Assembly (NCBI RefSeq): GCF_046506625.1 | Contig: NZ_JBKFFP010000002.1 | Coordinates: 248,001-312,000, forward strand | Direction of reading: 5' to 3' | From: Zhengella sedimenti | GTDB lineage: Bacteria; Pseudomonadota; Alphaproteobacteria; Rhizobiales; Rhizobiaceae | Length of the DNA: 64,000 nucleotides | Part shown: one piece after another, positions 52,620 to 60,394 of the stretch | How the letters are laid out: each line of letters opens with the position of its first letter | How positions within the stretch are numbered: the stretch's first letter is position 1 | Program-made: the position numbers and the translations under genes | Notes under the pieces: generated by a model | Told to the model about the DNA's origin: nothing | Databases searched by the model: none | What the model saw: only the letters and a program-made list of their open reading frames with translations

Positions 52620-54095
52620 TCACCGTTTCACTTCCCATGTGGTGACGCGTTCGCCCGTCTCCGGGTCCTTTCCGTCCTTCAACTGGATGCCCTCGGCCAG
52701 CAGTTCGTCGCGGATGCGGTCGGCCTCGGCCCAGTTCTTCTCGCGGATGAAGGCAAGGCGCGTCTCGACGATGGCCGCGATCTCGCTGTCAGCAAGCTCA
52801 ATGGATTTTCTTCGCGCTGCCTTGATCTCAAATATATCGAAGCCCAACAATTTGAGCGAGGCAAAATACTGAGCGTGTTCTTCATCACCTGCCCAACCGC
52901 CCTTCAGAATGGAAGACAGTTCTGATATTGCTGCACTTACGTTCAAGTCATCGCACAAGCTGGCCAAGAATCTCGCGTCGGGAGCGCTTTCGACCGGCTC
53001 CGACGTGGCAATACCGAGCCAGAGATTTAGAATATTTTCCGCCTCCTCCAGCCGCCGCACGGAGAAGTCGATCGGCTCCTTGTAGTGCGTCATCAGCATG
53101 GCCAGGCGCAGCACCTCGCCGGGCCATTTGCGCCCGCCGAATTTCTCCGTCTCCAGAAGCTCGTGGATGGTGACGAAATTGCCTTCCGACTTCGACATCT
53201 TGCGCCCCTCCACCTGGAGGAAGCCGTTGTGCATCCAGTATTTCGCCATCACGTTGGTGCCATGGGCGCAGCGCGACTGGGCGATCTCGTTTTCATGATG
53301 CGGGAAGATGAGGTCCAGCCCGCCGCCATGGATGTCGAAGGTCTCGCCGAGAAACGCCTTGGACATGACCGAGCATTCGATATGCCAGCCTGGACGGCCA
53401 TGGATGCGCACCGGCTTGCCCTCGAAGGTGAAATCCCCGTCCCAGCCGGGTTCCGTGGCCGAGGATTCCTTCCACAGCACGAAGTCGGCGGGCGCGCGCT
53501 TGTGGTCCTTCACGTCGATGCGCGCGCCGGCCTGCTGGTCCTCCAGCCTGCGTTTGGACAATTGCCCGTAGTCGGCCATGGAGCCGGTCTCGAACAGCAC
53601 TTCCCGGCCTTCCGGCCCCTCGGCCACATAGGCATGGCCGCGCCCGATCAGGTCCTGGATCATGGAGACCATGCCGGCGATATGCTCGGTGGCGCGCGGT
53701 TCCTCGGTCGGTGGCAGGCAGCCGAGCGCCGCCACATCCTTGTGATACTGCTCGTAGGTGCGCCCGGTGACCTGGCGGATGGCCTCGTTCAGCGTCATCC
53801 GGCCGGCGTCGATCTCCGCGCCGAAATCGCGCAGCGCGCGGGCGTTGATCTTGTCGTCCACGTCGGTGATGTTGCGCACATAGGTGACGTGCTGCGGCCC
53901 GTAGAGATGGCGCAGCAGGCGGAACAGCACGTCGAAGACGATGGCGGGGCGCGCATTGCCGATATGGGCGTAGTCGTAGACCGTGGGGCCGCAGACATAC
54001 ATGCGCACATTGGCCGGGTCGGCGGGAACGAAGTCCTCCTTCCGGCGCGTCAGCGTGTTGGTGATGCGAAGGCCGCGAAAGCCGTTGTCCGCCAT
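52620..54095 (-). CDS. cysS: Cysteinyl-tRNA synthetase
   Basis: CysS charges tRNA-Cys. The 491-residue class I enzyme has the HIGH-type motif TVYDYAHIGNARP, the zinc-site residues in YVCGPTVYD, WHIECSVMSKAF and PHHENEIAQS, and KMSKS in GRKMSKSEGNFV. The C-terminal DALR/anticodon-binding domain is complete. Bases 52801-53040, which encode about residues 352-431, are only about 49% GC against about 65-68% in the neighbours. A promoter with 17-nt spacing lies at 54266-54294. Confidence 0.97.
   Translation of the reverse strand: MADNGFRGLRITNTLTRRKEDFVPADPANVRMYVCGPTVYDYAHIGNARPAIVFDVLFRLLRHLYGPQHVTYVRNITDVDDKINARALRDFGAEIDAGRMTLNEAIRQVTGRTYEQYHKDVAALGCLPPTEEPRATEHIAGMVSMIQDLIGRGHAYVAEGPEGREVLFETGSMADYGQLSKRRLEDQQAGARIDVKDHKRAPADFVLWKESSATEPGWDGDFTFEGKPVRIHGRPGWHIECSVMSKAFLGETFDIHGGGLDLIFPHHENEIAQSRCAHGTNVMAKYWMHNGFLQVEGRKMSKSEGNFVTIHELLETEKFGGRKWPGEVLRLAMLMTHYKEPIDFSVRRLEEAENILNLWLGIATSEPVESAPDARFLASLCDDLNVSAAISELSSILKGGWAGDEEHAQYFASLKLLGFDIFEIKAARRKSIELADSEIAAIVETRLAFIREKNWAEADRIRDELLAEGIQLKDGKDPETGERVTTWEVKR
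52801..53040. other. AT-rich patch inside cysS
   Basis: By direct count, the four 60-base lines 52801-53040 have 26, 30, 30 and 32 G+C (118 of 240, 49%), while the line 53101-53160 has 41 of 60. The reading frame stays open and no repeat or IS end flanks the patch. Codons are also unlike the rest (ATA, TTA-rich). This suggests a recombined or relaxed segment within the C-terminal domain. Confidence 0.75.
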
Positions 54096-54454
54096 GATCC
54101 TCTTTCCCCTTCGCGCACGGCACGATGCCGCCCGCCTGCTGGCCGGGGCGTTTGTCTCATGGGCTTGTCGTGAGGACGAAAACGGCCGGCCAGCGATGTG
54201 CTAGCTGATAATGATCCCGCAAATGCAGATGGCGCGAACGCGCAGAACCGTTTTCATGGCCGAGGGTTATCGCCAAGGGACACGGTCCGGTCAAGCCGGA
54301 AAATCGCTGCGGGCGTGGCGTTTGCGCAACAGTCGCGGCATGCCGCACCGCCCTTTTCCGATTTCTCCGAAACGCCGTGCTTTTGCCCCCGATTTGCCCA
54401 GATCGGCCACCACATGACGAAACGTAACGCCATTGACACCAACGGAGACAAGAC
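54096..54454. other. 359-bp intergenic region without a supported gene
   Basis: No coding sequence with ribosome-binding site or composition support was seen on either strand; the open frames present are short and Arg/Ser-rich. It holds the predicted cysS promoter (54266-54294, minus strand) and an inverted repeat TCCGG-TCAAG-CCGGA (54286-54300) overlapping its -35. It also must contain the promoter of the small gene at 54455 on the plus strand, which I could not place. Confidence 0.5.
54266..54294 (-). promoter_or_regulatory. Probable cysS promoter
   Basis: Reading leftward, TTGACC (54294-54289), 17 bases, GATAAC (54271-54266). The -35 is CTTGAC-like, the form favoured in rhizobia. Transcription would begin near 54259, giving a leader of about 165 nt to the cysS ATG at 54095. 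Confidence 0.5.
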
Positions 54455-54592
54455 ATGTCCGGCAAACAAGCCGCCGACCGCCCGAAACCCGCCGACAAGC
54501 TGCTCATGCATTACGGCGCGATCGGACCGGCAGCCATTCGCGCGGCGCTGCAGGCGGGTGCCAGGAAGCCCGCGGCATCCGAAAAGCGTTAA
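54455..54592 (+). CDS. 45-residue protein, YGxxGPAA family (small paralog 1)
   Basis: MSGKQAADRPKPADKLLMHY then GAIGPAAIRAALQAGARKPA and ASEKR. A GGAG site lies 9 bases upstream of the ATG. The core HYGAIGPAAIRAALQAGARK resembles the core RYGKLGPAALSAALIYAGRT of the next small gene. Similar very short basic proteins occur in Hyphomicrobiales as far as I recall; no function is known. It is too short to be detected by most callers. Confidence 0.6.
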   Translation: MSGKQAADRPKPADKLLMHYGAIGPAAIRAALQAGARKPAASEKR

Positions 54593-54673
54593 TCCCGGTT
54601 AACCGGTCCATTAACCACCTGTTTCATTCCGGCGCGCATGATGGAGCCAGTCCAGCGAAATGCAGGTGACGCC

Positions 54674-54847
54674 ATGAAACAGACAAGCACCAAGAACGCC
54701 ACGGCGAAAGCGCCGGCCCGACAGGCCCGATGGAACGATTCAGGCCTGTCGGAGCGCTATGGCAAGCTCGGACCCGCGGCCTTGTCCGCCGCCCTGATCT
54801 ATGCAGGCAGGACCGGCGCTGCGAAGGGCGGCAAGCCGCGCCACTGA
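54674..54847 (+). CDS. 57-residue protein, YGxxGPAA family (small paralog 2)
   Basis: A 57-residue basic protein. After a Lys/Thr/Ala-rich N-terminus it has DSGLSERYGKLGPAALSAAL and IYAGRTGAAKGGKPRH. The start MKQTSTKN is preceded by CAGGTGA. An ATG at 54638 is in frame but its extra residues include an unlikely MMEPVQRNAG stretch. It shares the Y-G-x2-G-P-A-A-(I/L)-x-A-A-L core with the 45-residue protein 81 bp upstream, so the pair probably arose by duplication. Function unknown. Confidence 0.6.
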   Translation: MKQTSTKNATAKAPARQARWNDSGLSERYGKLGPAALSAALIYAGRTGAAKGGKPRH

Positions 54848-54949
54848 CGGCGGCGGCCGAAACCACCAGGCAAGGGTGTTTTTCGTTGTTCCCGGCAGGC
54901 TCCGTGGTATCTTTTTCGATGGGGCGAACAGACTGCCGGAGGAACCGCG

Positions 54950-55267
54950 ATGAAACGCCTTGCCATGGCTCTCGCCCTTGCCACCCTGCCCGCCACCGCC
55001 CAGGCCACGTCCGGGCCCGGCTGCCTTTACGTCGTCAACGTTGCCACTTGGGACGTGCTGAACATGCGGGCACGGCCTTCCGCCTCGGCGCGCATCGTCG
55101 ACCGGTTGCGACCGCAGGCCCACGGCATCATTCACCTCGATGACACCTGCATTCCGCTTTCCCGGCCCTGGGGCAGCCGGTGGTGCCCCGTGACGCATTA
55201 TGACGGCGACCGGGTGACGAAAGGCTGGGTCAAGGCGCGCTATGTGCGCGACAGCGATTGCCCGTAA
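54950..55267 (+). CDS. Secreted SH3-like domain protein
   Basis: A 105-residue protein with signal peptide MKRLAMALALATLPATAQAT and one bacterial SH3 domain: CLYVVNVATWDVLNMRARPS, ASARIVDRLRP, then RWCPVTHYDGDRVTKGWVKARYV. Four cysteines (about residues 25, 64, 79 and 104) could form two disulfides. The domain binds peptides or cell wall in other proteins; the partner here is unknown. GGAGGAACCGCG precedes the ATG. Confidence 0.8.
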   Translation: MKRLAMALALATLPATAQATSGPGCLYVVNVATWDVLNMRARPSASARIVDRLRPQAHGIIHLDDTCIPLSRPWGSRWCPVTHYDGDRVTKGWVKARYVRDSDCP

Positions 55268-55279
55268 CTTCCCGTTCGT

Positions 55280-55894
55280 TCACAACCGCGCATAGAGGCT
55301 TGCGGCAAGGCCGGCCATGATGAGGCCGATCACGATATCCAGCACACGCCAGGCGGACGGACGGGCAAAGAACGGTTGGAGCAGGCGCGCGCCGTAGCCG
55401 AGCGCGAAGAACCAGGCAAAGGAGGCCGCGACGGCGCCCAGGCCATAGGCAAGACGTGCCTGCCCGGCATAGCGTGCCGACAGTGAACCGAGCAGCACCA
55501 CCGTATCCAGATAGACATGCGGATTGAGGAAGGTGAAGGCCAGGCAGGTGAGAACCGCCTGCTTCAGGCTGCCGCCCGGCGCCGGGCCTGCACGCAGCGC
55601 GCCCGGATTCAAGGCACGGCGAAACGCGATGAGCGCATAGACCGTCAGGAACAGCGCGCCGCCCAGCGTCACCCACCAGATCAGGACCGGCGCCTGCGCG
55701 ATCAGCGTGCCGAGACCGGCGACGCCGGCGGCGATGAGCGCCGCGTCGGCCATTGCGCAGATGAGGCAGAGCAGGAAGACATGCTCGCGCAACAGGCCCT
55801 GGCGCAGGATGAAGGCATTCTGGGCGCCGATGGCGATGATGAGCGTCGCGCCGAGCAGGAAGCCCGACACGGCGGCAGGAAGAACGGCAGTCAC
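55280..55894 (-). CDS. LysE/ArgO family amino acid exporter
   Basis: A 204-residue inner-membrane exporter of the LysE superfamily, with six hydrophobic segments and the family motif AVSGFLLGATLIIAIGAQNA and FILRQGLLREHVFLLCLICA. The motif GAQNAFILRQG and NPHVYLDTVVLLGS match ArgO (arginine exporter) more than RhtB proteins. The GTG at 55894 follows GGAG, and the preceding frame is Arg/Ser-rich. It is 19 bp downstream of the SRAP gene. Confidence 0.88.
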   Translation of the reverse strand: MTAVLPAAVSGFLLGATLIIAIGAQNAFILRQGLLREHVFLLCLICAMADAALIAAGVAGLGTLIAQAPVLIWWVTLGGALFLTVYALIAFRRALNPGALRAGPAPGGSLKQAVLTCLAFTFLNPHVYLDTVVLLGSLSARYAGQARLAYGLGAVAASFAWFFALGYGARLLQPFFARPSAWRVLDIVIGLIMAGLAASLYARL

Positions 55895-55913
55895 GCTGGG
55901 CACACTCCGGCGA

Positions 55914-56681
55914 TCAGAACAACGACATCTGGCCGCCGTCCTTCTTCTCCGGCGCGGCCTCCTCCTGCTTCTGCTCCGGCGCATCGGGCAGGTCAATGGC
56001 GTCCTGCACATCCGGCCCGCCATTGGCCACCTTGTTGACCTTCGTCGAGACAGGGACGGCCTCGAAGAAATCCGGTTCCACCGGTTCGAGCAGACCGGCC
56101 ACGTCGCGCGGTTCCTGCGTGCGGCAGTCCAGCCAGCGGGCAAAGTCTTCCGGCCGGATGACTACCGGCATGCGGTCATGGATCGGGGCAATGGCGGCGT
56201 TCGCGCGCGTGGTCAGGATGCAGGCGGTGTCGACGGCGGAGCCCTCCGGGCCTTCCCAGGTCTCCCAGAGCCCTGCAAAGGCGACGACGCCGCCGCCTTT
56301 CGGGCGCACCCAGTAGGGCTGCGCCTTCGCCTTGCCGTCGCGCTTCCATTCGTAGAAGCCGGAGGCCGGGACGAGCATCCGGCGGTGGCGCATGGCGGCC
56401 CGGAAGGAATTCTTCTGCGCCGCCGTTTCCGAGCGCGCATTGATGAGCAGCGGAAAATCGCGCGGGTCCTTCACCCAGGAGGGCGTGAAGCCCCAGCGCG
56501 CCAGCATGGCAACGCGGTCCGGCAGGTTGGAACCGGGTTCGGGCACGGGACCGGCGGCGACGATGAGCAGCGGCTGTGTCGGGGCGATGTTGTAGCGCGG
56601 CGGAAAGGCCTCGATCCCGGCCAGGCCGAAGACCGCCTCCACCTCCTCCGGCGTTGCCGTCAATGCAAAGCGTCCACACAT
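55914..56681 (-). CDS. SOS response-associated peptidase (SRAP, YedK/HMCES)
   Basis: SRAP proteins form a thiazolidine crosslink with abasic sites in single-stranded DNA and protect them during replication. The 255-residue protein begins MCGRF, so Cys2 becomes the catalytic N-terminus after Met removal. Other conserved residues are in INARSETAAQ, GFYEWKRDG (Glu) and PIHDRMPVVI (His). The last 40 residues (EQKQEEAAPEKKDGGQMSLF) are an acidic tail with a QMSLF end reminiscent of clamp-binding peptides, which is only a guess. The start is fixed by MCGRF; the longer frame is not real. Confidence 0.95.
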   Translation of the reverse strand: MCGRFALTATPEEVEAVFGLAGIEAFPPRYNIAPTQPLLIVAAGPVPEPGSNLPDRVAMLARWGFTPSWVKDPRDFPLLINARSETAAQKNSFRAAMRHRRMLVPASGFYEWKRDGKAKAQPYWVRPKGGGVVAFAGLWETWEGPEGSAVDTACILTTRANAAIAPIHDRMPVVIRPEDFARWLDCRTQEPRDVAGLLEPVEPDFFEAVPVSTKVNKVANGGPDVQDAIDLPDAPEQKQEEAAPEKKDGGQMSLF

Positions 56682-56752
56682 GGCGCGAAACTGCGCCACG
56701 GCCCCGCTCCGGTCAAGCGCCGGTGGCATCCGCGCACGGCTTGGGATAGACG

Positions 56753-57163
56753 ATGCGCATGAGCGCGCTTCCCATCCGCACTGCTGTTTCCGTCGCCATC
56801 TACAACGAGGGCCGTTTCCTGCTGGTGCGGCGCGGCAACGCCCCGGCCAGGGGAAAGTATGCCTTTCCGGGCGGGCGCGTGGAGGAAGGCGAGACGCTGG
56901 AGGAGGCCGCGCGCCGCGAACTGATGGAGGAAACGGGCATGACGGCCGGTGCGCTGACATTGCACTCCGTCCTCGATCTCGACAGCGAGGGGGCCGGCGT
57001 GACCTACCGGCTGCACGTCCACACCGGTGCCTATGCGGGCGGAACGCCGCTGGCCGGCGACGACGCCGAGACCGCCGAATGGCTGACGCTGGACGAGATG
57101 GACGGCCTGCCGGTGACCGATTCGACGCTGGCGGTGGCCCGCGCCATAGCAGGCATGGCGTGA
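56753..57163 (+). CDS. NUDIX hydrolase
   Basis: A 136-residue NUDIX hydrolase. The Nudix box GGRVEEGETLEEAARRELME-ETG fits GX5EX7REUXEEXGU exactly at about residues 41-63. Members remove pyrophosphate from nucleotide derivatives such as ADP-ribose or oxidised dNTPs; substrate unknown. It is divergent from the SRAP gene (71 bp between starts), and ATG 56759 is an alternative start. Confidence 0.92.
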   Translation: MRMSALPIRTAVSVAIYNEGRFLLVRRGNAPARGKYAFPGGRVEEGETLEEAARRELMEETGMTAGALTLHSVLDLDSEGAGVTYRLHVHTGAYAGGTPLAGDDAETAEWLTLDEMDGLPVTDSTLAVARAIAGMA

Positions 57164-57210
57164 TGCCGCATGCCTTGCCAGCGCCACGAAAGCGGTGCAG
57201 AAACCGGCCC

Positions 57211-57579
57211 ATGAGATTTTCCCGCGCCGCCTTTTCCGGCCTGTTCCTGCTTGCGTCCGCCATGGCCGCCGGGGCGCAGACCGCGCCCTATGACGACCGG
57301 ATGCTGCGCCTGTCGGAAGTGCTGGGTTCACTGCACTACCTGCGCAACCTGTGCGGCGAGAAGGGCAATGCCTGGCGCGACCAGATGGAGGCGGTGCTGG
57401 CGGCCGAAGCCCCCGAGGGGGAACGCCGCAAACGCTATGTCGCGGCCTTCAACCGGGGTTACCGCAGCTATGCGGCCATCCATACCACCTGTACCGATGC
57501 GTCCATGGCGGCCATCGCGGACTACATGAAGGAAGGCGAGGCGCTCAGCCGAGAGATCGTCGTGCGATTCGGCGGGTGA
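57211..57579 (+). CDS. TIGR02301 family secreted protein
   Basis: A 122-residue protein with signal peptide (MRFSRAAFSGLFLLASAMAA, cleavage near GAQ-TAP) and a conserved helical domain: YDDRMLRLSEVLGSLHYLRN, LCGEKGNAWRDQMEAVLAAE, RRKRYVAAFNRGYRSYAAIH and TTCTDASMAAI. Two cysteines (LCGE and TTCTD) are probably a disulfide. The TIGR02301 family is restricted largely to alphaproteobacteria and has no assigned function. The start is the ATG at 57211. Confidence 0.85.
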   Translation: MRFSRAAFSGLFLLASAMAAGAQTAPYDDRMLRLSEVLGSLHYLRNLCGEKGNAWRDQMEAVLAAEAPEGERRKRYVAAFNRGYRSYAAIHTTCTDASMAAIADYMKEGEALSREIVVRFGG

Positions 57580-57665
57580 ACCGGCCGGAAACCATGAATC
57601 TTGGCGCGCCGTTAACTTTTTCCTCACCAACGGGGTGTGCAAGGCCGCTGCCCCTGATACAAGTC

Positions 57666-57680
57666 TTAACCGAGGCTTAA
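57666..57680 (+). promoter_or_regulatory. CtrA-type binding site (TTAA-N7-TTAA)
   Basis: TTAA (57666-57669), seven bases CCGAGGC, TTAA (57677-57680) fits the full CtrA box exactly. The 3' half ends 30 bp upstream of the start at 57711. CtrA is the alphaproteobacterial cell-cycle regulator. One exact match is suggestive, not proof; a further lone TTAA is at 57612-57615. Confidence 0.55.
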
Positions 57681-57710
57681 AAAGCTGGGGTCAAAATCCG
57701 GGGCAAGAGC

Positions 57711-57968
57711 ATGCAGGGATCAGCCAACGACATCGACGCCATGATCCGCGAGGAAAAGCGGATTTCGGCAACCGAATGCCACGACGAGGCCTGGGCCGCG
57801 GGGCTGATGGCGGGTATCGAGCCCGAGATCATCGCGGAGACCGCGGTCGCCATCGCGCTCGAGGAACTGCATCGCGATTCCGGCGAGCAGGCCGTGCTGG
57901 CGCTGCTGGAACGGATGCGCGAACAGGCGCTCAACGGCGGGTTCGATCCCGACATCCAGCGGCATTGA
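57711..57968 (+). CDS. Conserved hypothetical protein, 85 residues
   Basis: A small acidic protein: MQGSANDIDAMIREEKRISA then TECHDEAWAAGLMAGIEPEI, IAETAVAIALEELHRDSGEQ and a C-terminal AVLALLERMREQALNGGFDP. It looks like two or three amphipathic helices, with one cysteine. No domain is recognised. A CtrA-type box lies 31 bp upstream, which hints at cell-cycle control. The ribosome-binding site is GGGGCAAGAGC-like and weak. Followed 50 bp later by the next gene. Confidence 0.65.
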   Translation: MQGSANDIDAMIREEKRISATECHDEAWAAGLMAGIEPEIIAETAVAIALEELHRDSGEQAVLALLERMREQALNGGFDPDIQRH

Positions 57969-58018
57969 CGCGCCGGGCTTTTCGTCGTTTCCTCTCGCCT
58001 GAGCGGGAGATCCTTGAC

Positions 58019-58789
58019 ATGATTTCGACTCTTCGTCCCGGCAGAGCGGCGATCGCGTTTCTTCTTTCCCTGTCCATCTTCCTGTGCGCGGGCCTGCCGG
58101 CAAACGCGCTGAGCGAACTCAAGCGCGACGAGGCGCCCGCAACCGGTTCCGACGGCGCGCAACCGGCCGAAGAGGCCGCGCCGCCGCCGGTCATGGTCGA
58201 ACCCGTGCCCCTGCCGAACGAATTGCCGGCCCTTTCCAACGAGCCGCAACCGGAGCCGGACGGCACGGAAGAACCCGGCGATCCGGACGGTGGCGAAACC
58301 GCAAGGCCCCGCGACATTCCTGTGCCGGAAATCCTGCGCGACATCTCGGCCCTGCCGGAACCGGTGCAAAGGATGCGCGAACTCATCATGGAAGCGGCCA
58401 GGACCGGCGAGGTGGAACGGTTGCGCCCGCTGCTGGGCACGGGCGAAAACATGACCTCGCTGTCCTTCGGCGGCATCGAAAGCGACCCGATCGCCTTCCT
58501 GCGCGGCACATCGGGCGACGGGCAGGGACAGGAAATCCTGGCCATCCTGCTGGAAGTGCTGGAAGCGGGATTCGTGCGCATGGACCCGGGCACCGAACAG
58601 GAGCTTTATGTCTGGCCCTATTTCTACGCCACGCCGCTGGACAAGCTGACGCCGCCGCAGAAGGTGGAACTGTTCAAGCTGGTGACCGCCGGCGACTACG
58701 AGGACATGCAGGCCTTCGGCGCCTATATCTTCTACCGTGCCGGCATCACCCCGGAGGGACGCTGGGTCTTCTTCGTGGCCGGCGACTGA
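58019..58789 (+). CDS. Conserved hypothetical secreted protein
   Basis: A 256-residue protein with a signal peptide (PGRAAIAFLLSLSIFLCAGLPANA, cysteine near the end so a lipoprotein site is possible but poorly placed), a Pro/Glu-rich linker (residues 35-100) and a folded domain of about 150 residues: ALPEPVQRMRELIMEAARTG, EVERLRPLLG, GDGQGQEILAILLEVLEAGF, ELYVWPYFYATPLDKLTPPQ and EDMQAFGAYIFYRAGITPEG. I recall this as a conserved Hyphomicrobiales family of unknown function. The start ATG at 58019 overlaps GAC-type sequence with GGGAGATCC as ribosome-binding site. Confidence 0.7.
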   Translation: MISTLRPGRAAIAFLLSLSIFLCAGLPANALSELKRDEAPATGSDGAQPAEEAAPPPVMVEPVPLPNELPALSNEPQPEPDGTEEPGDPDGGETARPRDIPVPEILRDISALPEPVQRMRELIMEAARTGEVERLRPLLGTGENMTSLSFGGIESDPIAFLRGTSGDGQGQEILAILLEVLEAGFVRMDPGTEQELYVWPYFYATPLDKLTPPQKVELFKLVTAGDYEDMQAFGAYIFYRAGITPEGRWVFFVAGD

Positions 58790-58861
58790 ACGGCCCTGCC
58801 TGCCCTTGCCGGACGGGGGCGCGGCGCATAGATGATGGCTCCCGAACACCGGAGACACGCC

Positions 58862-59713
58862 ATGCCATCCGTCTTGCTGGACGATCGCGCCCTCATCACG
58901 GTCAGGGGACCGGAGGCGGCGCATTTCCTGCACAATCTTGTCACCTGCGACATCGAGGGCCTGGAACCGGGCATCCTGGCGCCGGGCGCGCTGCTGACGC
59001 CGCAGGGCAAGATCATGTTCGACTTCCTCGCCGGCCGTGCCGGCGACGATGCCTTCCGGCTGGACTGCCTGGCCGCGTCGGCAGGTGACTTCGCGCGGCG
59101 CCTGATGCTCTACAAGCTGCGGGCAAAGGTCGAGATCAGCGTTGCGGAACAGGCGGCTGCATCCGTTTCCTGGGAAACCGATTCACCGCCTGCGGGTGCC
59201 TTGCGCGACAAGCGTTTTCCCGGCATCGGGGTCTGGCGCCACTATGGCGCGCCGGAGGGCAAGGATGACCTGGCGCAATGGACAGCGCTGCGGATTGCCC
59301 ATGGTGTCGCCGAAGCCGGGAGCGATTACGCCGAGGGCGACGCCTTCCCGCATGACGCGGGGCTGGACCAGACCGGCGGCGTCTCCTTCCGCAAGGGCTG
59401 CTTCGTGGGCCAGGAGGTGGTCTCGCGCATGCAGCATCGCGGCACCGCACGCCGGCGCATCCTGCTCGTTTCGGGCGAAGGCGCCCTGCCCGCGCCCGGC
59501 ACGGCGCTGGAGGCCGGCGGCAAGCCGGTCGGCGCCCTGGGGTCGGTGGATGGCGCGTCGGGCCTGGCGCTGGCGCGCATCGACCGGGTGAAGGCGGCCA
59601 TGGACGCCGGCTCACCGGTCAGCGCGGGCGGCGTCGCGGTGACGCTTTCGCTTCCGCCGCACGTGACCTACCGCTTTCCCGACACGGCCGGGGACACGCC
59701 GGACGATGGCTGA
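58862..59713 (+). CDS. ygfZ: YgfZ/GcvT-like tRNA-modifying/Fe-S-cluster repair folate-binding protein
   Basis: YgfZ is a folate-binding protein that supports Fe-S enzyme function, including the tRNA thiotransferase MiaB. The 283-residue protein has the signature KGCFVGQEVVSRMQHRGTAR (catalytic-type Cys) and the GcvT-like N-terminus VRGPEAAHFLHNLVTCDIEG. I start at MPSVLLDDR (58862); the ATG at 58832 is in frame but lies further back. It overlaps the next gene by 8 bp. Confidence 0.9.
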   Translation: MPSVLLDDRALITVRGPEAAHFLHNLVTCDIEGLEPGILAPGALLTPQGKIMFDFLAGRAGDDAFRLDCLAASAGDFARRLMLYKLRAKVEISVAEQAAASVSWETDSPPAGALRDKRFPGIGVWRHYGAPEGKDDLAQWTALRIAHGVAEAGSDYAEGDAFPHDAGLDQTGGVSFRKGCFVGQEVVSRMQHRGTARRRILLVSGEGALPAPGTALEAGGKPVGALGSVDGASGLALARIDRVKAAMDAGSPVSAGGVAVTLSLPPHVTYRFPDTAGDTPDDG

Positions 59714-60323
59714 CCGGCCGGAAGCGCCGCCCAGGGCCTGGCAGCGCATGTTGTCGGGGCGCCGGCTCGACCTGCTCGACCCCTCGCCCCTGGATGTCGA
59801 GATCGCGGACATCGCCCACGGTCTGGCGCGCGTGGCGCGCTGGAACGGGCAGACGGCGGGCGACCATGCCTTTTCCGTGGCGCAGCATTCCCTCATCGTG
59901 GAACAGGTCTTCATGGCGATGGTGCCTGCCGCTTCCGCCGACCAGCAACTGGCCGCGCTGCTGCACGACGCGCCGGAATACGTGATCGGCGACATGATCT
60001 CGCCCTTCAAGGCGGTGATGGGCGGCGGCTACAAGGTGGTGGAGGAACGCCTGCAGGAGGCCATCCACCTGCGCTTCGGCCTGCCGGCGCGCATGGCGCG
60101 GACGCTGAAGACCGCCATCAAGCGCGCCGACATCGTCTCGGCCTATTTCGAGGCCACCGAACTGGCCGGTTTCTCGGAACGGGAAGCGGTGAAATATTTC
60201 GGCCGGCCGCGCGGATTTTTTGCCGCACAGTTCGATCTCGACCCGAAGCCCGCCCATATCGTACAAAGGGAATTCATCGCCCGTTTCGAGGCCATCGAGG
60301 CGGCGCGCAACACAAAACGCTGA
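59706..60323 (+). CDS. HD domain phosphohydrolase (YfbR-like)
   Basis: A 205-residue HD-family hydrolase. Metal ligands are His in GDHAFSVAQHSLIVEQ, His-Asp in LLHDAPEYVIGDM and a later Asp in KRADIVSAYF. The order matches YfbR-type 5'-deoxynucleotidases and a related group in alphaproteobacteria. Substrate is probably a nucleotide, by family resemblance only. It overlaps ygfZ by 8 bp. Confidence 0.88.
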   Translation: MADRPEAPPRAWQRMLSGRRLDLLDPSPLDVEIADIAHGLARVARWNGQTAGDHAFSVAQHSLIVEQVFMAMVPAASADQQLAALLHDAPEYVIGDMISPFKAVMGGGYKVVEERLQEAIHLRFGLPARMARTLKTAIKRADIVSAYFEATELAGFSEREAVKYFGRPRGFFAAQFDLDPKPAHIVQREFIARFEAIEAARNTKR

Positions 60324-60394
60324 ACCGCCTTGCTGCCATTCGCAGCGGAATGCGGGAGCACCGGGCGCAGGGCGCCCTCGGGGAGGAGCCGGCC

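Noticed and set aside
54589..54614. Three TTAA tetramers in a row between the two small genes, suggesting a CtrA site
   Set aside because: Gaps are 6 and 8 bases and not 7; the first TTAA includes the stop codon of the 45-residue gene. The exact N7 form is seen only at 57666-57680.
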